Shown here in pieces: positions 57,076 to 64,000 of a stretch of DNA of 64,000 nt. The DNA is taken from positions 1-64,000 of the forward strand of contig CAXTPG010000004.1 in NCBI GenBank assembly GCA_964246015.1, read 5' to 3'. This stretch comes from JBBROS01 sp964246015 (GTDB lineage: Bacteria; Pseudomonadota; Alphaproteobacteria; Acetobacterales; Acetobacteraceae). The translations under genes and the position numbers were made by a program. The notes below the pieces were generated by a model. It saw only the letters and a program-made list of their open reading frames with translations, had not been told where the DNA came from and did not search any database. Positions within the stretch are counted from its first letter, which is position 1; each line of letters opens with the position of its first letter.

Positions 57076-58228
57076 TGGCCGCCAGCACGGCGCACAGCAC
57101 GAGCGGCGTGACGACGCCCAGCGGCACGACGCGCGGCGGGTTCAACAGCTCGATCCCCGCCGCGACGATGATCAGCAGCAGCTCGCCGCGCCGGAACCCC
57201 TCGGTCAGCGCCCGGCACGACAACAGCACCAGCGCGGCCGTGACCATGACCGCATCGTAGTTCGCGACATGCGGCGCGGCCAGGATCGTGGCGACCAGCA
57301 GCAGAGCCAGCCGCAGATCGGGCGTCAGTGCCGCCGTCCGGAACGCCCGCCACACCAGGCCGGCGCAGCACAGGCTCGCGCCCGTCTGCAGCACCCCCGC
57401 GGCGGCAGCGGAGCCCCCGAGCAGGACGGAAACCGCATAGATGCTCTGCCCGCTCAGCCGGCCCACGTCGACCCACTCCTGATACTGCGGGCTGGGCCGC
57501 AGCATCAACGTGAGCCATGCGAGCCAGGGAGCCGGACCGAACGCCGCCAACGACACCAGCCCGAGGACGGCGGCGGTCGCGAGGCAGCAGCCCAGCACCG
57601 TCCACTCCCGCGCCGCGATCAGCGCGACCGGCACAAGCAGCCAGAGCTGCGGCTTGACCGTCAGCGACCCGAGCAGGATGCCGGCCAGCACCGGCGCGCG
57701 GCCCATCCAGCCGAAGCCGCCCACCATCAGCGCGGTGGTCAGGAAGCTGTTCTGGCCCACCGCCAGGGTGAAGGCGGTGGCGGGCGACAGCAGCAGCGCC
57801 GCAACGCACAACCGGCGTTGGTCGCCACGATGCAGAAGACAGCCCATCGCCCCGTTCAGCGCCGCGAACGTTCCCCCCATGAACCCGGCGTACGCGAGCG
57901 GAAACGGCAACCAGCCCAGCGGTGCCACCAGCAGCAGGGTGGTGGGCGGATACATCCAGGGATGCAGGTCCAGCGGCTGGGTCAACCAGGCCCCGAACCG
58001 GTCGTTCAACTGCGCCGTGAAGGCGGCGCCGTCGGCGAGCAGCGCCAGATCGCCGTCGATCACGTCGCGGGCGGCGTTGTAGAACACCATGAAATCCTGC
58101 GCCGGCGACCGATGGAACAGGCTGCCGTACAGGACCGCGCCCGGCATCGCCAGCAGCGCGCCGCAGCCGGCCAACAGGATCAGGTCGATCCGCTGGCGGC
58201 TGGTGTAGGCGATGGCCCTACCCCGCAA
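56999..58228 (-). CDS. second GT87 (DUF2029)-type membrane glycosyltransferase
   Basis: 409 residues, about ten membrane helices, clearly related to the preceding gene: 'PAQDFMVFYNAARDVIDGD' carries the candidate catalytic Asp, 'HPWMYPPTTLLLVAPLGWLP', 'AFTLAVGQNSFLTTALMVGG', 'GILLGSLTVKPQLWLLVP' and 'AAPHVANYDAVMVTAALVLL'. The pair has diverged well beyond recent duplication. Its C-terminal 77 bp overlap the opposite-strand gene, and its 5' end is 24 bp from the TadD-like gene, so both are probably on one - strand transcript. Confidence 0.8.
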   Translation of the reverse strand: MRGRAIAYTSRQRIDLILLAGCGALLAMPGAVLYGSLFHRSPAQDFMVFYNAARDVIDGDLALLADGAAFTAQLNDRFGAWLTQPLDLHPWMYPPTTLLLVAPLGWLPFPLAYAGFMGGTFAALNGAMGCLLHRGDQRRLCVAALLLSPATAFTLAVGQNSFLTTALMVGGFGWMGRAPVLAGILLGSLTVKPQLWLLVPVALIAAREWTVLGCCLATAAVLGLVSLAAFGPAPWLAWLTLMLRPSPQYQEWVDVGRLSGQSIYAVSVLLGGSAAAAGVLQTGASLCCAGLVWRAFRTAALTPDLRLALLLVATILAAPHVANYDAVMVTAALVLLSCRALTEGFRRGELLLIIVAAGIELLNPPRVVPLGVVTPLVLCAVLAAIMSRRTPAGRAGATDGAGPAKARWR

Positions 58229-58252
58229 CGATGACCCGCAGCCAGCCGCCGG

Positions 58253-59071
58253 TCATGGGGTTTGACCCCGGACCGCTTCCAGGAAGGCCAGGTTGGACAG
58301 GGTCGCGTCCTCGTCCAGATCGATCCGGCTCAACGCCGCGGCCTGGGTCTGGTCGCCCATCAGGGCATAGATCAGCGCCATGTTCTCCCGCACCCGCGGC
58401 GTCGCGGCCGAGGACCGCACGAGCGGCGCGATGAGCGCGATCGCCTCGTCGAAGCGCTTCACGAGGGCGAGCGAGAGGGCCAGGTTGTTGCGCGCGGGAA
58501 CGTCGCGGGGCGTGATCCGCAGCACGCTGCGGTAGCAGGTCTGCGCCTCGGCATGCCGGCCCAGGGAATCGAGCGCCACGCCGCGGTTGATCTGCACCCG
58601 CGGGTCGTCGGGCGCCAGGGCCTGGGCCGCATCGGCATACGCCAGCGCCTCCGCCGGCTGACCGAGGATGACCGTCGCGCGCATCAGACCGAGCAGCGCG
58701 CCCAGGCGCGCGGCCACGCGCACGGCCGGCGCGCTGCCGACCTTGCTGTAGGCGTCGATCGCATCGTCGGGAAACCCGGCCTCCAGCTGGACGTCGCCGA
58801 ATTCCACCAGGGTCTCCGGCGTCACCGACCGGCTGGCGGCGGCCGTCCGGTAGATCTGGATCGCGGCGCCCAGGTCGCCCGCCTGCCGGGTCGCCCGGGC
58901 CATCCGCAGCGGCGCGCCCTCCGCGTCGGAGTGGACGGGACGCCGGGCTTCGGCCTGGAACGACGGATAGACCGGCAACGTCGGACCCGAGCACGCCATG
59001 AGCGGAACGAGCGCGAGGAGGAGCACCAGGCAGGCCGACGATCTCGCACGGCGTGACACCTCGCCAACCAT
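58253..59071 (-). CDS. tadD: TadD-like TPR lipoprotein
   Basis: 272 residues. A signal peptide with lipobox L-M-A-C near residue 27 anchors it in the outer membrane. Four or more TPR units are seen: 'AGDLGAAIQIYRTAAASRSV', 'FPDDAIDAYSKVGSAPAV', 'PAEALAYADAAQALAPDDPR', 'HAEAQTCYRSVLRITPRDVP' and 'FDEAIALIAPLVRSSAAT'. TadD is the lipoprotein needed for assembly of the Tad secretin. The upstream start at 59128 is rejected because it would place a polar segment before the signal peptide. It is divergent from flp copy 2. Confidence 0.8.
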   Translation of the reverse strand: MVGEVSRRARSSACLVLLLALVPLMACSGPTLPVYPSFQAEARRPVHSDAEGAPLRMARATRQAGDLGAAIQIYRTAAASRSVTPETLVEFGDVQLEAGFPDDAIDAYSKVGSAPAVRVAARLGALLGLMRATVILGQPAEALAYADAAQALAPDDPRVQINRGVALDSLGRHAEAQTCYRSVLRITPRDVPARNNLALSLALVKRFDEAIALIAPLVRSSAATPRVRENMALIYALMGDQTQAAALSRIDLDEDATLSNLAFLEAVRGQTP

Positions 59072-59123
59072 CAGGGCCGCTCCGCTCCATCCCGTCGGAA
59101 TTTGAAATGGACACACATCCCGA

Positions 59124-59145
59124 GTCATTGACGCGGATCAATGAC
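59124..59145. promoter_or_regulatory. FNR/FixK-type operator palindrome
   Basis: GTCATTGA-CGCGGA-TCAATGAC: a 22-bp inverted repeat with perfect 8-bp arms. Its centre, TTGACGCGGATCAA (59128-59141), matches the FNR/FixK consensus TTGAT-N4-ATCAA at 9 of 10 positions. It lies 53 bp upstream of the tadD-like ATG (59071, - strand) and 139 bp upstream of flp copy 2 (59284, + strand), well placed to control either or both. Confidence 0.75.
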
Positions 59146-59283
59146 GGCGGCGCTTCGCAGGGGGAATGTTGCGGTCATGGCTGCTCCAGCCAGCACCGGG
59201 CAGCCAGCACCGACAAGCCATTGGGGCGGGCGGCCGAGACGCCGCAGGCTTCCGATCACCAACAGTCGAAGGATTCACGCGCC

Positions 59284-59460
59284 ATGCATCGTTTCTTGTC
59301 CAATTTCCTCACGAGCCGCCCGTTGAAGTCCGAAGCAGGCGTCACGGCAATCGAATACGGGCTGATCGCCGCTCTGGTGGCCGTCGCCATCGTGACGGCG
59401 ATCACCCTGGTCGGCACCAACCTCGGCCTTCTCTTCACGAGCGTCGCTGGCAAGATCTAG
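59284..59460 (+). CDS. flp: Flp/Fap-type pilin, copy 2
   Basis: 58 residues: basic leader, then G-V-T-A-I-E-Y-G-L-I-A-A-L-V-A-V-A-I-V-T, identical in the hydrophobic core to copy 1, and a distinct tail 'ITLVGTNLGLLFTSVAGKI'. The core identity with different leader and tail indicates an old duplication with the assembly-critical helix kept. It is followed 82 bp downstream by its probable processing peptidase. Confidence 0.9.
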   Translation: MHRFLSNFLTSRPLKSEAGVTAIEYGLIAALVAVAIVTAITLVGTNLGLLFTSVAGKI

Positions 59461-59542
59461 CGCGGTTGCGAGCAGCGGCGGCCATCGCCTGCCCATCGGC
59501 ACGGCGGATGCGGGACGGCAGCGGGGACAGGGCAGGGCAGAG

Positions 59543-60106
59543 ATGGTCCGGGACATGATCGCATGGAGTCTCGGCGGGGCGATCCTGGTCTGCCTCGTCG
59601 CTTCCCTTGCGACGGACCTCGCGAGCCGGATCATCCCCAACCGCCTCGTGCTTCTGGTGCTGTGCTTCGGCGTGGCGCTGCGGTCGATGGCCGGGGCCGG
59701 GCCGTTGCTGGTCAGCGTCGCGATGGCGGCGCTCGTGCTCGTCGTGCTCGGCATCGTCGCGTCCCATGACCTCATGGGGTGGGGCGACGTGAAGCTGATC
59801 GCCGCCGCGACGTTCGCCGTCGCGGCCGACCGCGTGCTGCCGCTGATGCTGCACATCGCCTTGGCCGGCGGCGTCCTGGCCGTGCTCTACCTGGCGCTGC
59901 GGTTCGGCTTGCGGCGCCGCTCCCGGCTGCCGCCCCGCGCGTCCGCGTCCCGCACCTCCTCCGATGCCGCAGGGGCCACGGCGTTCGGCCGCATGGCCCG
60001 GCGGGAAGGGTCGCGCATCCTGGCCGACGAGCCGATGCCCTACGCGTTCGCGGTGTTCGGCGGCACCGCGTTCGGCCTGGTCGGCGAACTGGTCGCAATC
60101 CGATGA
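59543..60106 (+). CDS. cpaA: prepilin peptidase (TadV/CpaA)
   Basis: An inner-membrane aspartyl peptidase that trims Flp prepilin. 187 residues with the two catalytic Asp motifs: 'SLATDLASRIIPNRL' (x-x-D-x-x-x-x-x-I-P-N) and 'MGWGDVKLIAAATF' (G-x-G-D). About five helices. A Ser/Arg-rich insertion (about residues 125-150) and the cytoplasmic tail are longer than in most TadV. In the same transcript as flp copy 2. Confidence 0.92.
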   Translation: MVRDMIAWSLGGAILVCLVASLATDLASRIIPNRLVLLVLCFGVALRSMAGAGPLLVSVAMAALVLVVLGIVASHDLMGWGDVKLIAAATFAVAADRVLPLMLHIALAGGVLAVLYLALRFGLRRRSRLPPRASASRTSSDAAGATAFGRMARREGSRILADEPMPYAFAVFGGTAFGLVGELVAIR

Positions 60107-60181
60107 GACCGACCCCGGAACGCCCCGGCGCCACCTGGCCGGGGCAATGGCCGCCCGGGCCGAACCCTGTCTCGTAAGCTC

Positions 60182-61096
60182 ATGTTCGGGCTCGGAATCC
60201 TGGCACTCCTGGCTGGCGGGCTGCTGGCTGCCCTGTGGTATCGCGGACCCGGCGATCCCGCCGCGTCCCCGGCCGCGAAGATGGCGAGCGTGTCGGTCCT
60301 GAAAGCCAGCCACCCCCTGCCGGCCGGCATGGTGTTGCGCCCTGCCGACGTCGCCTGGACGCTGGTGCCGGAAGCCGACGTGGCGGCGGCGGACATCCGC
60401 AGGACCCCCGCCACCGAGACGGCCCTGATCGGCGCCGTGACGCGCCGCGCCTTCCAGGCGGGCGAATCCTTGAGCCTCCTGGCCCTCGTGAAATCCGGCG
60501 ATCCCGAGTTCCTCGCCGCCGCCCTGCGGCCCGGCTACCGCGCCGTCTCGATCGAAGTCGACGCCACGCAGAGCACGTCGGGCCTGCTGTTGCCCGGCGA
60601 CGACGTCGATATCGTCCTGACGCAGAACTTTTCCACGCAAGGGACGGACCAGGGTCACAAGGCCCTGGGCGAAACCGTGCTGCACGGCCTGCGCGTCATC
60701 GCCATCGACCAGACCGTGGCGGCCGCCGGGGAGCAGCCCGCGGGAACGCCCGCCGCCGCCCCGCATCTGCCGAAGAACGTCACCCTGGAAGTGACGCAGC
60801 GCCAGGCGACGATGCTGCTGGTGGCGCAGCAGCTCGGCAAGCTCGCCTTGACGTTGCGGGGCGACCTGGATCCGGACAGCGCGCCCCCCGTCGTGTGGAC
60901 GCCGCCCTCGCCGACCTGGGCCTCGGACGTCTCGCCCGCCCTGCGCCCCCCGCCCGCCGCACCGACCGCCCCGCCGCCCCAATCGGACCCGACCACGGGC
61001 CCCCGCACCGGACAGCGCGGCACGATCGACGTGATCCGCGGCGAGAAGGTCGAACGCCTCTGCCTCACCAGTGGCAACCTGGTCCCCTGTCAATGA
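60182..61096 (+). CDS. cpaB: Flp pilus assembly protein CpaB
   Basis: 304 residues, N-terminal membrane anchor (1-20), then two SAF-type domains: 'VLKASHPLPAGMVLRPADVA', 'GAVTRRAFQAGESLSLL', and the RcpC/CpaB domain 'YRAVSIEVDATQSTSGLLLP' with 'GDDVDIVLTQNFS'. Ends with a Pro-rich linker and 'IDVIRGEKVERLCL'. CpaB is periplasmic and works with the secretin CpaC. The start lies 75 bp after cpaA. Its stop overlaps the cpaC ATG (ATGA). Confidence 0.92.
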   Translation: MFGLGILALLAGGLLAALWYRGPGDPAASPAAKMASVSVLKASHPLPAGMVLRPADVAWTLVPEADVAAADIRRTPATETALIGAVTRRAFQAGESLSLLALVKSGDPEFLAAALRPGYRAVSIEVDATQSTSGLLLPGDDVDIVLTQNFSTQGTDQGHKALGETVLHGLRVIAIDQTVAAAGEQPAGTPAAAPHLPKNVTLEVTQRQATMLLVAQQLGKLALTLRGDLDPDSAPPVVWTPPSPTWASDVSPALRPPPAAPTAPPPQSDPTTGPRTGQRGTIDVIRGEKVERLCLTSGNLVPCQ

Positions 61097-62544
61097 GGAC
61101 GCCCATGCGGCCCGCACCCGGTGCTTCGCCCGCGGCCAGCCTGCGGCGCGGCGTCCTGCTTCTTGCCCTGGCCGCAGCGCCGGGCGCCACCGCGGCGCAG
61201 GAACCGGCGCCCCCGCCGAAGCCGGCCGCGGCGTCCCTCCGGCAAAGCGCGTCGCTCACCATCGAGGCCGACAAGGCGCAGCTGATCCAACTGCCCGGCG
61301 CCGCCAAGACCGTGTTCGTCGCCAACCCCGAAATCGCCGACGTCCAGGTGCCGACGCCCGCAAGCTTCCTGGTCTACGGCAAGAAGCCGGGCACGACGAC
61401 GGTGTTCGCCATCACCGAAAGCGGCGAGACCATCGGCTATACCGTGCGGGTGACGCGCCCCGTCGCCGACGTCGCCGCGGCCGTGCGCGGCGCGGCGCCC
61501 GACAGCCGGCTGCGCGTGACCGCCGCACCGGGCGGCATCACGATCTCCGGTTCGGTCGGGTCCCCGCGGGAGGCGCAGCAGGTCAAGGCCGCGGCGCGGC
61601 TGTTCCTGGGCGACAAGGACGTCATCAACTTCGATATCGGCGTGACGGCGGCGACCCAGGTGACGCTGAAGGTGCGCGTGGCCGAGGTCTCCCGCAACAT
61701 CGACAAGCAGCTTGGGGTCAACTGGAGCCAGTTGTTCAGCAGCGGCTCGCTGGCCGTCGGCCTCCTCACCGGCCGTACCGCCGTCTCCACCTTCGGCAAT
61801 TTCATCTCCGCGGGCTCGCCGACCACCTATGGCTCCGTGGGCGTCGGCTACCGCAGCCGCGACTTCAATGCCTCCGCCGTCATCGACGCGCTGGACCAGG
61901 ACGGGCTCGCGACCATACTGGCCGAGCCGACCCTGACCGCCATTTCCGGCGAGACGGCCAACTTCCTGGCGGGCGGCGAGTACCCCATCCCGGTCCCGCA
62001 GGGCAACCAGACCGTGACCATCGACTACAAGCGCTATGGCGTCAGCGTCGACTTCACGCCGACGGTGCTGGATGGCAACCGCATCAACATCAAGGTCCGT
62101 CCGGAAGTCAGCGAGCTGACCAGCACCGGCCAGCTCGTGCTGAACAACGTCGCGGTCCCGGCCCTCACGGTGCGCCGGGTCGAGACGACGGTGGAACTGG
62201 GGAGCGGCCAGAGCTTCGCCATCGCCGGGCTGTTCCAGAACAACGCGCAGAGCCAGATCCAGCAACTGCCTTTGCTGGCGAACCTGCCGATCCTGGGCGC
62301 CCTGTTCCGCTCGACGCGGTACCAGCGCAACGAGACCGAGCTGGTCATCATCGTCACGCCCTACATCGTCCGTCCGGTGTCGCAGCCCAACGCCCTGCAG
62401 GTGCCCACCGACGGCCTCCGGTTCTCGAGCGACATCGAGCGGATCCTGAAGGGCCGCCTGACCGCCGCGCCCGCATCGGTCCGGGCCGCCATGGGCGGGG
62501 CGTCGCCACGCCTGCAGGGCTCGGCGGGGTTCATGATGGAATGA
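61093..62544 (+). CDS. cpaC: Flp pilus outer-membrane secretin CpaC
   Basis: A type II/III secretion-like secretin of 483 residues. N-terminal signal peptide (cleavage after T-A-A), a pilotin/STN-like domain ('ADKAQLIQLPGAAKTVFVAN', 'PEIADVQVP', 'LVYGKKPGTTTVF'), BON-like 'LRVTAAPGGITISGSVGSP', and the secretin core: 'VRVAEVSRNIDKQLGVNWS', 'LDQDGLATILAEPTLTAISG', 'FLAGGEYPIPVPQG', 'TVELGSGQSFAIAGLFQNN', 'PLLANLPILGALFRSTRYQ' and 'ETELVIIVTPYIVRP'. Translationally coupled to cpaB; cpaD overlaps its end. Confidence 0.95.
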   Translation: MRTPMRPAPGASPAASLRRGVLLLALAAAPGATAAQEPAPPPKPAAASLRQSASLTIEADKAQLIQLPGAAKTVFVANPEIADVQVPTPASFLVYGKKPGTTTVFAITESGETIGYTVRVTRPVADVAAAVRGAAPDSRLRVTAAPGGITISGSVGSPREAQQVKAAARLFLGDKDVINFDIGVTAATQVTLKVRVAEVSRNIDKQLGVNWSQLFSSGSLAVGLLTGRTAVSTFGNFISAGSPTTYGSVGVGYRSRDFNASAVIDALDQDGLATILAEPTLTAISGETANFLAGGEYPIPVPQGNQTVTIDYKRYGVSVDFTPTVLDGNRINIKVRPEVSELTSTGQLVLNNVAVPALTVRRVETTVELGSGQSFAIAGLFQNNAQSQIQQLPLLANLPILGALFRSTRYQRNETELVIIVTPYIVRPVSQPNALQVPTDGLRFSSDIERILKGRLTAAPASVRAAMGGASPRLQGSAGFMME

Positions 62545-62906
62545 GGACGCTCCCCACTCTCGGCCTGGCCGTGGCCCTGGCCCTCGGCGGCTGCGCGGCC
62601 GAGCTTCCGGCGTTGCCGTACCCCAGCGGTGAGAGCCGCTGCCCGCCGCTGGTGCTGCCGCCCAGCGGGTTCGGCGGCAACGACCCCTCGCCCGTCCTGG
62701 GCTGCATCAGCGAGCGCAACCTGCGGGCCATGGTGGCGGATCCCGCGGACCTGCGCCGGGGCCGGCCGCTGGGACCGGCGAACGGCGAACGGGAGACCCG
62801 CGCGGTCCAGGCCTACGAGCAGGGCAGGATCAGGCCCGCGGCGGGTGCCGGCGCCTTGACCCCGCAGGTCACCATGCCCGGCGCGGGCGCAGGCCCGGCG
62901 CCGTGA
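62541..62906 (+). CDS. cpaD: short CpaD-like pilus assembly lipoprotein
   Basis: 121 residues, shorter than the roughly 200 of typical CpaD. Lipoprotein signal with lipobox L-G-G-C (residue 18). The CpaD C-terminal signature is intact: 'VLGCISERNLRAMVADPADL' and then 'RRGRPLGPANGERETRAV' (family: N-x-x-C-A-x-x-x-N-L-A-x-M-V-A-N-P-x-D-L-x-x-P-R). Most of the family's N-terminal periplasmic domain is missing. The ATG overlaps the cpaC stop (ATGA) and its TGA overlaps the cpaE ATG (TGATG). Confidence 0.85.
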   Translation: MRTLPTLGLAVALALGGCAAELPALPYPSGESRCPPLVLPPSGFGGNDPSPVLGCISERNLRAMVADPADLRRGRPLGPANGERETRAVQAYEQGRIRPAAGAGALTPQVTMPGAGAGPAP

Positions 62907-64000
62907 TGGACGCCCTGCCGGCCGTCGCCGACCCGGCGGTCGCGCTGCCCGCAACCATCAGCGCCATGGTCTTCGTGCGCGACCGCGATTCCGAAGGCGT
63001 CATCCGCCAATGCCTGATCGACCTCGCGGTCGCGCAGGTCGAGTACAAGAACGGCGGCGTGAACGACGCCATCGCCGCCTTGGCGACGCGCCCGTCGCCC
63101 CGGCTGCTGATCGTCGACGTGAACGGGGTCGACGATCCCGTCGCCCGCATCCACGAACTCGCCAACGTCTGCGACCCCACGACCGGCGTCGTGGTGATCG
63201 GTTCCGCCAACGACATCACGCTCTATCGCGAGCTGAGGGCGGCCGGGGTCGTCGAATACTACTACACCCCCCTGATCCGCGGCCTCGTCCTGCAAAGTTG
63301 CAACGCCATCATCACCGGCAGCACCGCCCCGGTTGCGGCACGGACCGGCAAGCTGGTCTTCGTGATCGGGGTCCGCGGCGGCGCCGGCGCAACCACCATC
63401 GCGGCCGCAACGGCCTGGCACATGGCGGAGGTGAACAAGCGCCGCGCCTGCCTGCTGGATCTCGACCTGCAGTTCGGCGACGCGGCGCTTCAGTTGAACG
63501 CAAGCCCCAGCCACGCCCTGCGCGAGGCGCTGGACCATCCGGAGCGCGTCGACGAGCTGTTCCTCGACCGCGGCGTCGCCCGCGCCGGAGAACGGCTGGG
63601 CGTGATGGCGGCGCTGGAACCGTTGAACGAGGCTCTGGCCCCGGACGAGGCCGCGGTGCAGTCGCTGCTGGAGCGTCTGATGCGGCACAACCGCTACGTG
63701 TTCGTCGAAATCCCGATCACGTCGGCCCCCCGCCTGCTGCGCGTGCTGCATCTGCCCGGCACCATCCTGCTGGTCAGCAGCGGCAGCCTGGTCAGCGCCC
63801 GCGACGTGCCGCGCCTGCGTGAGAAGCTGGGCGCGAACAGCGCCGAACGGACGACGATCCATATCCTCAACAAGGGCGGCGCGGCCGAAAGCCTGCCCGA
63901 CGCGGAGTTCATCCGCGCGTCCGGATCGACGCCCGACATCATCCTGCCGTACGCGCGGGAGATCGCGATCGCATCCCGCCTCGGCATAAAGGGTCTGCAG
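62906..64000 (+). CDS. cpaE: Flp pilus localisation ATPase CpaE/TadZ (3' end outside window)
   Basis: 365 codons are visible with no stop before the right edge. Residues 18-145 form a receiver-like (atypical response regulator) domain: 'MVFVRDRDSEGVIRQCL', 'LLIVDVNGVDDPVARIHEL', 'GVVVIGSANDITLYRELRAA'. From about residue 150 comes a MinD/ParA-like ATPase with the deviant, lysine-free loop 'VIGVRGGAGATTIAAATAWH', 'CLLDLDLQFGDAALQLN' and 'RYVFVEIPITS'. CpaE places the Tad machine at the cell pole. The remaining genes (cpaF, tadB, tadC) are expected just outside. Confidence 0.93.
   Translation, partial: MDALPAVADPAVALPATISAMVFVRDRDSEGVIRQCLIDLAVAQVEYKNGGVNDAIAALATRPSPRLLIVDVNGVDDPVARIHELANVCDPTTGVVVIGSANDITLYRELRAAGVVEYYYTPLIRGLVLQSCNAIITGSTAPVAARTGKLVFVIGVRGGAGATTIAAATAWHMAEVNKRRACLLDLDLQFGDAALQLNASPSHALREALDHPERVDELFLDRGVARAGERLGVMAALEPLNEALAPDEAAVQSLLERLMRHNRYVFVEIPITSAPRLLRVLHLPGTILLVSSGSLVSARDVPRLREKLGANSAERTTIHILNKGGAAESLPDAEFIRASGSTPDIILPYAREIAIASRLGIKGLQ

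Overview
The window is a very GC-rich (roughly 70%), densely coded chromosomal segment of an alphaproteobacterium. Several traits point to the Acetobacteraceae (Roseomonas-like) rather than another order: a fused shikimate kinase/3-dehydroquinate synthase gene, a glycine-rich protein ending in a Hint_2-type domain, a giant strand-loop-strand repeat protein, an lpxK/waaA lipid A cluster, and many intergenic GC-rich stem-loops. Family placement is an inference from gene content; no 16S rRNA gene is present.

Layout. 1-5907: tail of an OmpA-like protein, then alaC-like aminotransferase, homoserine dehydrogenase, glpX and recJ, all on the + strand. 5945-6020: tRNA-Glu(TTC). 6089-19244: an accessory surface-modification island containing a GT4-type glycosyltransferase (-), a glycine-rich Hint protein (+), a 2482-residue strand-loop-strand repeat protein (+), an autotransporter heptosyltransferase of the AAH/TibC (BAHT) type (+) and a sulfotransferase (-). 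19375-21166: a compact YgiB/YjfM-like, glutathionylspermidine synthase-like and DUF350 operon. 21316-24720 (-): Nudix, alanyl-tRNA editing, sulfurtransferase and cystathionine beta-lyase genes in one overlapping operon. 24816-28601 (+): DUF374 acyltransferase, waaA, lpxK and an lpxL-like gene (lipid A). 28603-36901: NTF2-like protein, flavin reductase, HWE histidine kinase, aroK-aroB fusion, a 46-codon membrane peptide, xerD, accA and a DHA2 exporter. 36903-41206 (-): cysJ, cysI, 1-Cys peroxiredoxin and a small membrane protein. 41351-46268: an MFS exporter, the proA-nadD-rsfS operon and an EamA permease. 46273-49960 (-): FAH-family hydrolase with a complete TRAP transporter. 50059-54702: aspartyl protease-like lipoprotein, queG, fumC, a beta-propeller protein and a ribbon-helix-helix protein. 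54917-64000: a Crp/Fnr regulator followed by a Tad/Flp pilus locus (two flp pilins, two GT87-like membrane glycosyltransferases, TadD-like lipoprotein, tadV, cpaB, cpaC, cpaD, cpaE), which runs off the right edge.

Two regions stand out. First, the 13-kb island couples a repeat substrate to a heptosyltransferase with all four iron-finger cysteines, but the substrate has neither a signal peptide nor an autotransporter barrel, and it is flanked by a Hint protein, another glycosyltransferase and a sulfotransferase. This looks like a barrel-less, glycosylated surface-repeat system. Second, the Tad locus contains a near-perfect FNR/FixK-type palindrome upstream of the second pilin gene, a Crp/Fnr gene with the matching recognition helix at its head, and two convergent GT87-type genes that overlap at their 3' ends. 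This suggests a redox-controlled and possibly glycosylated Flp pilus.
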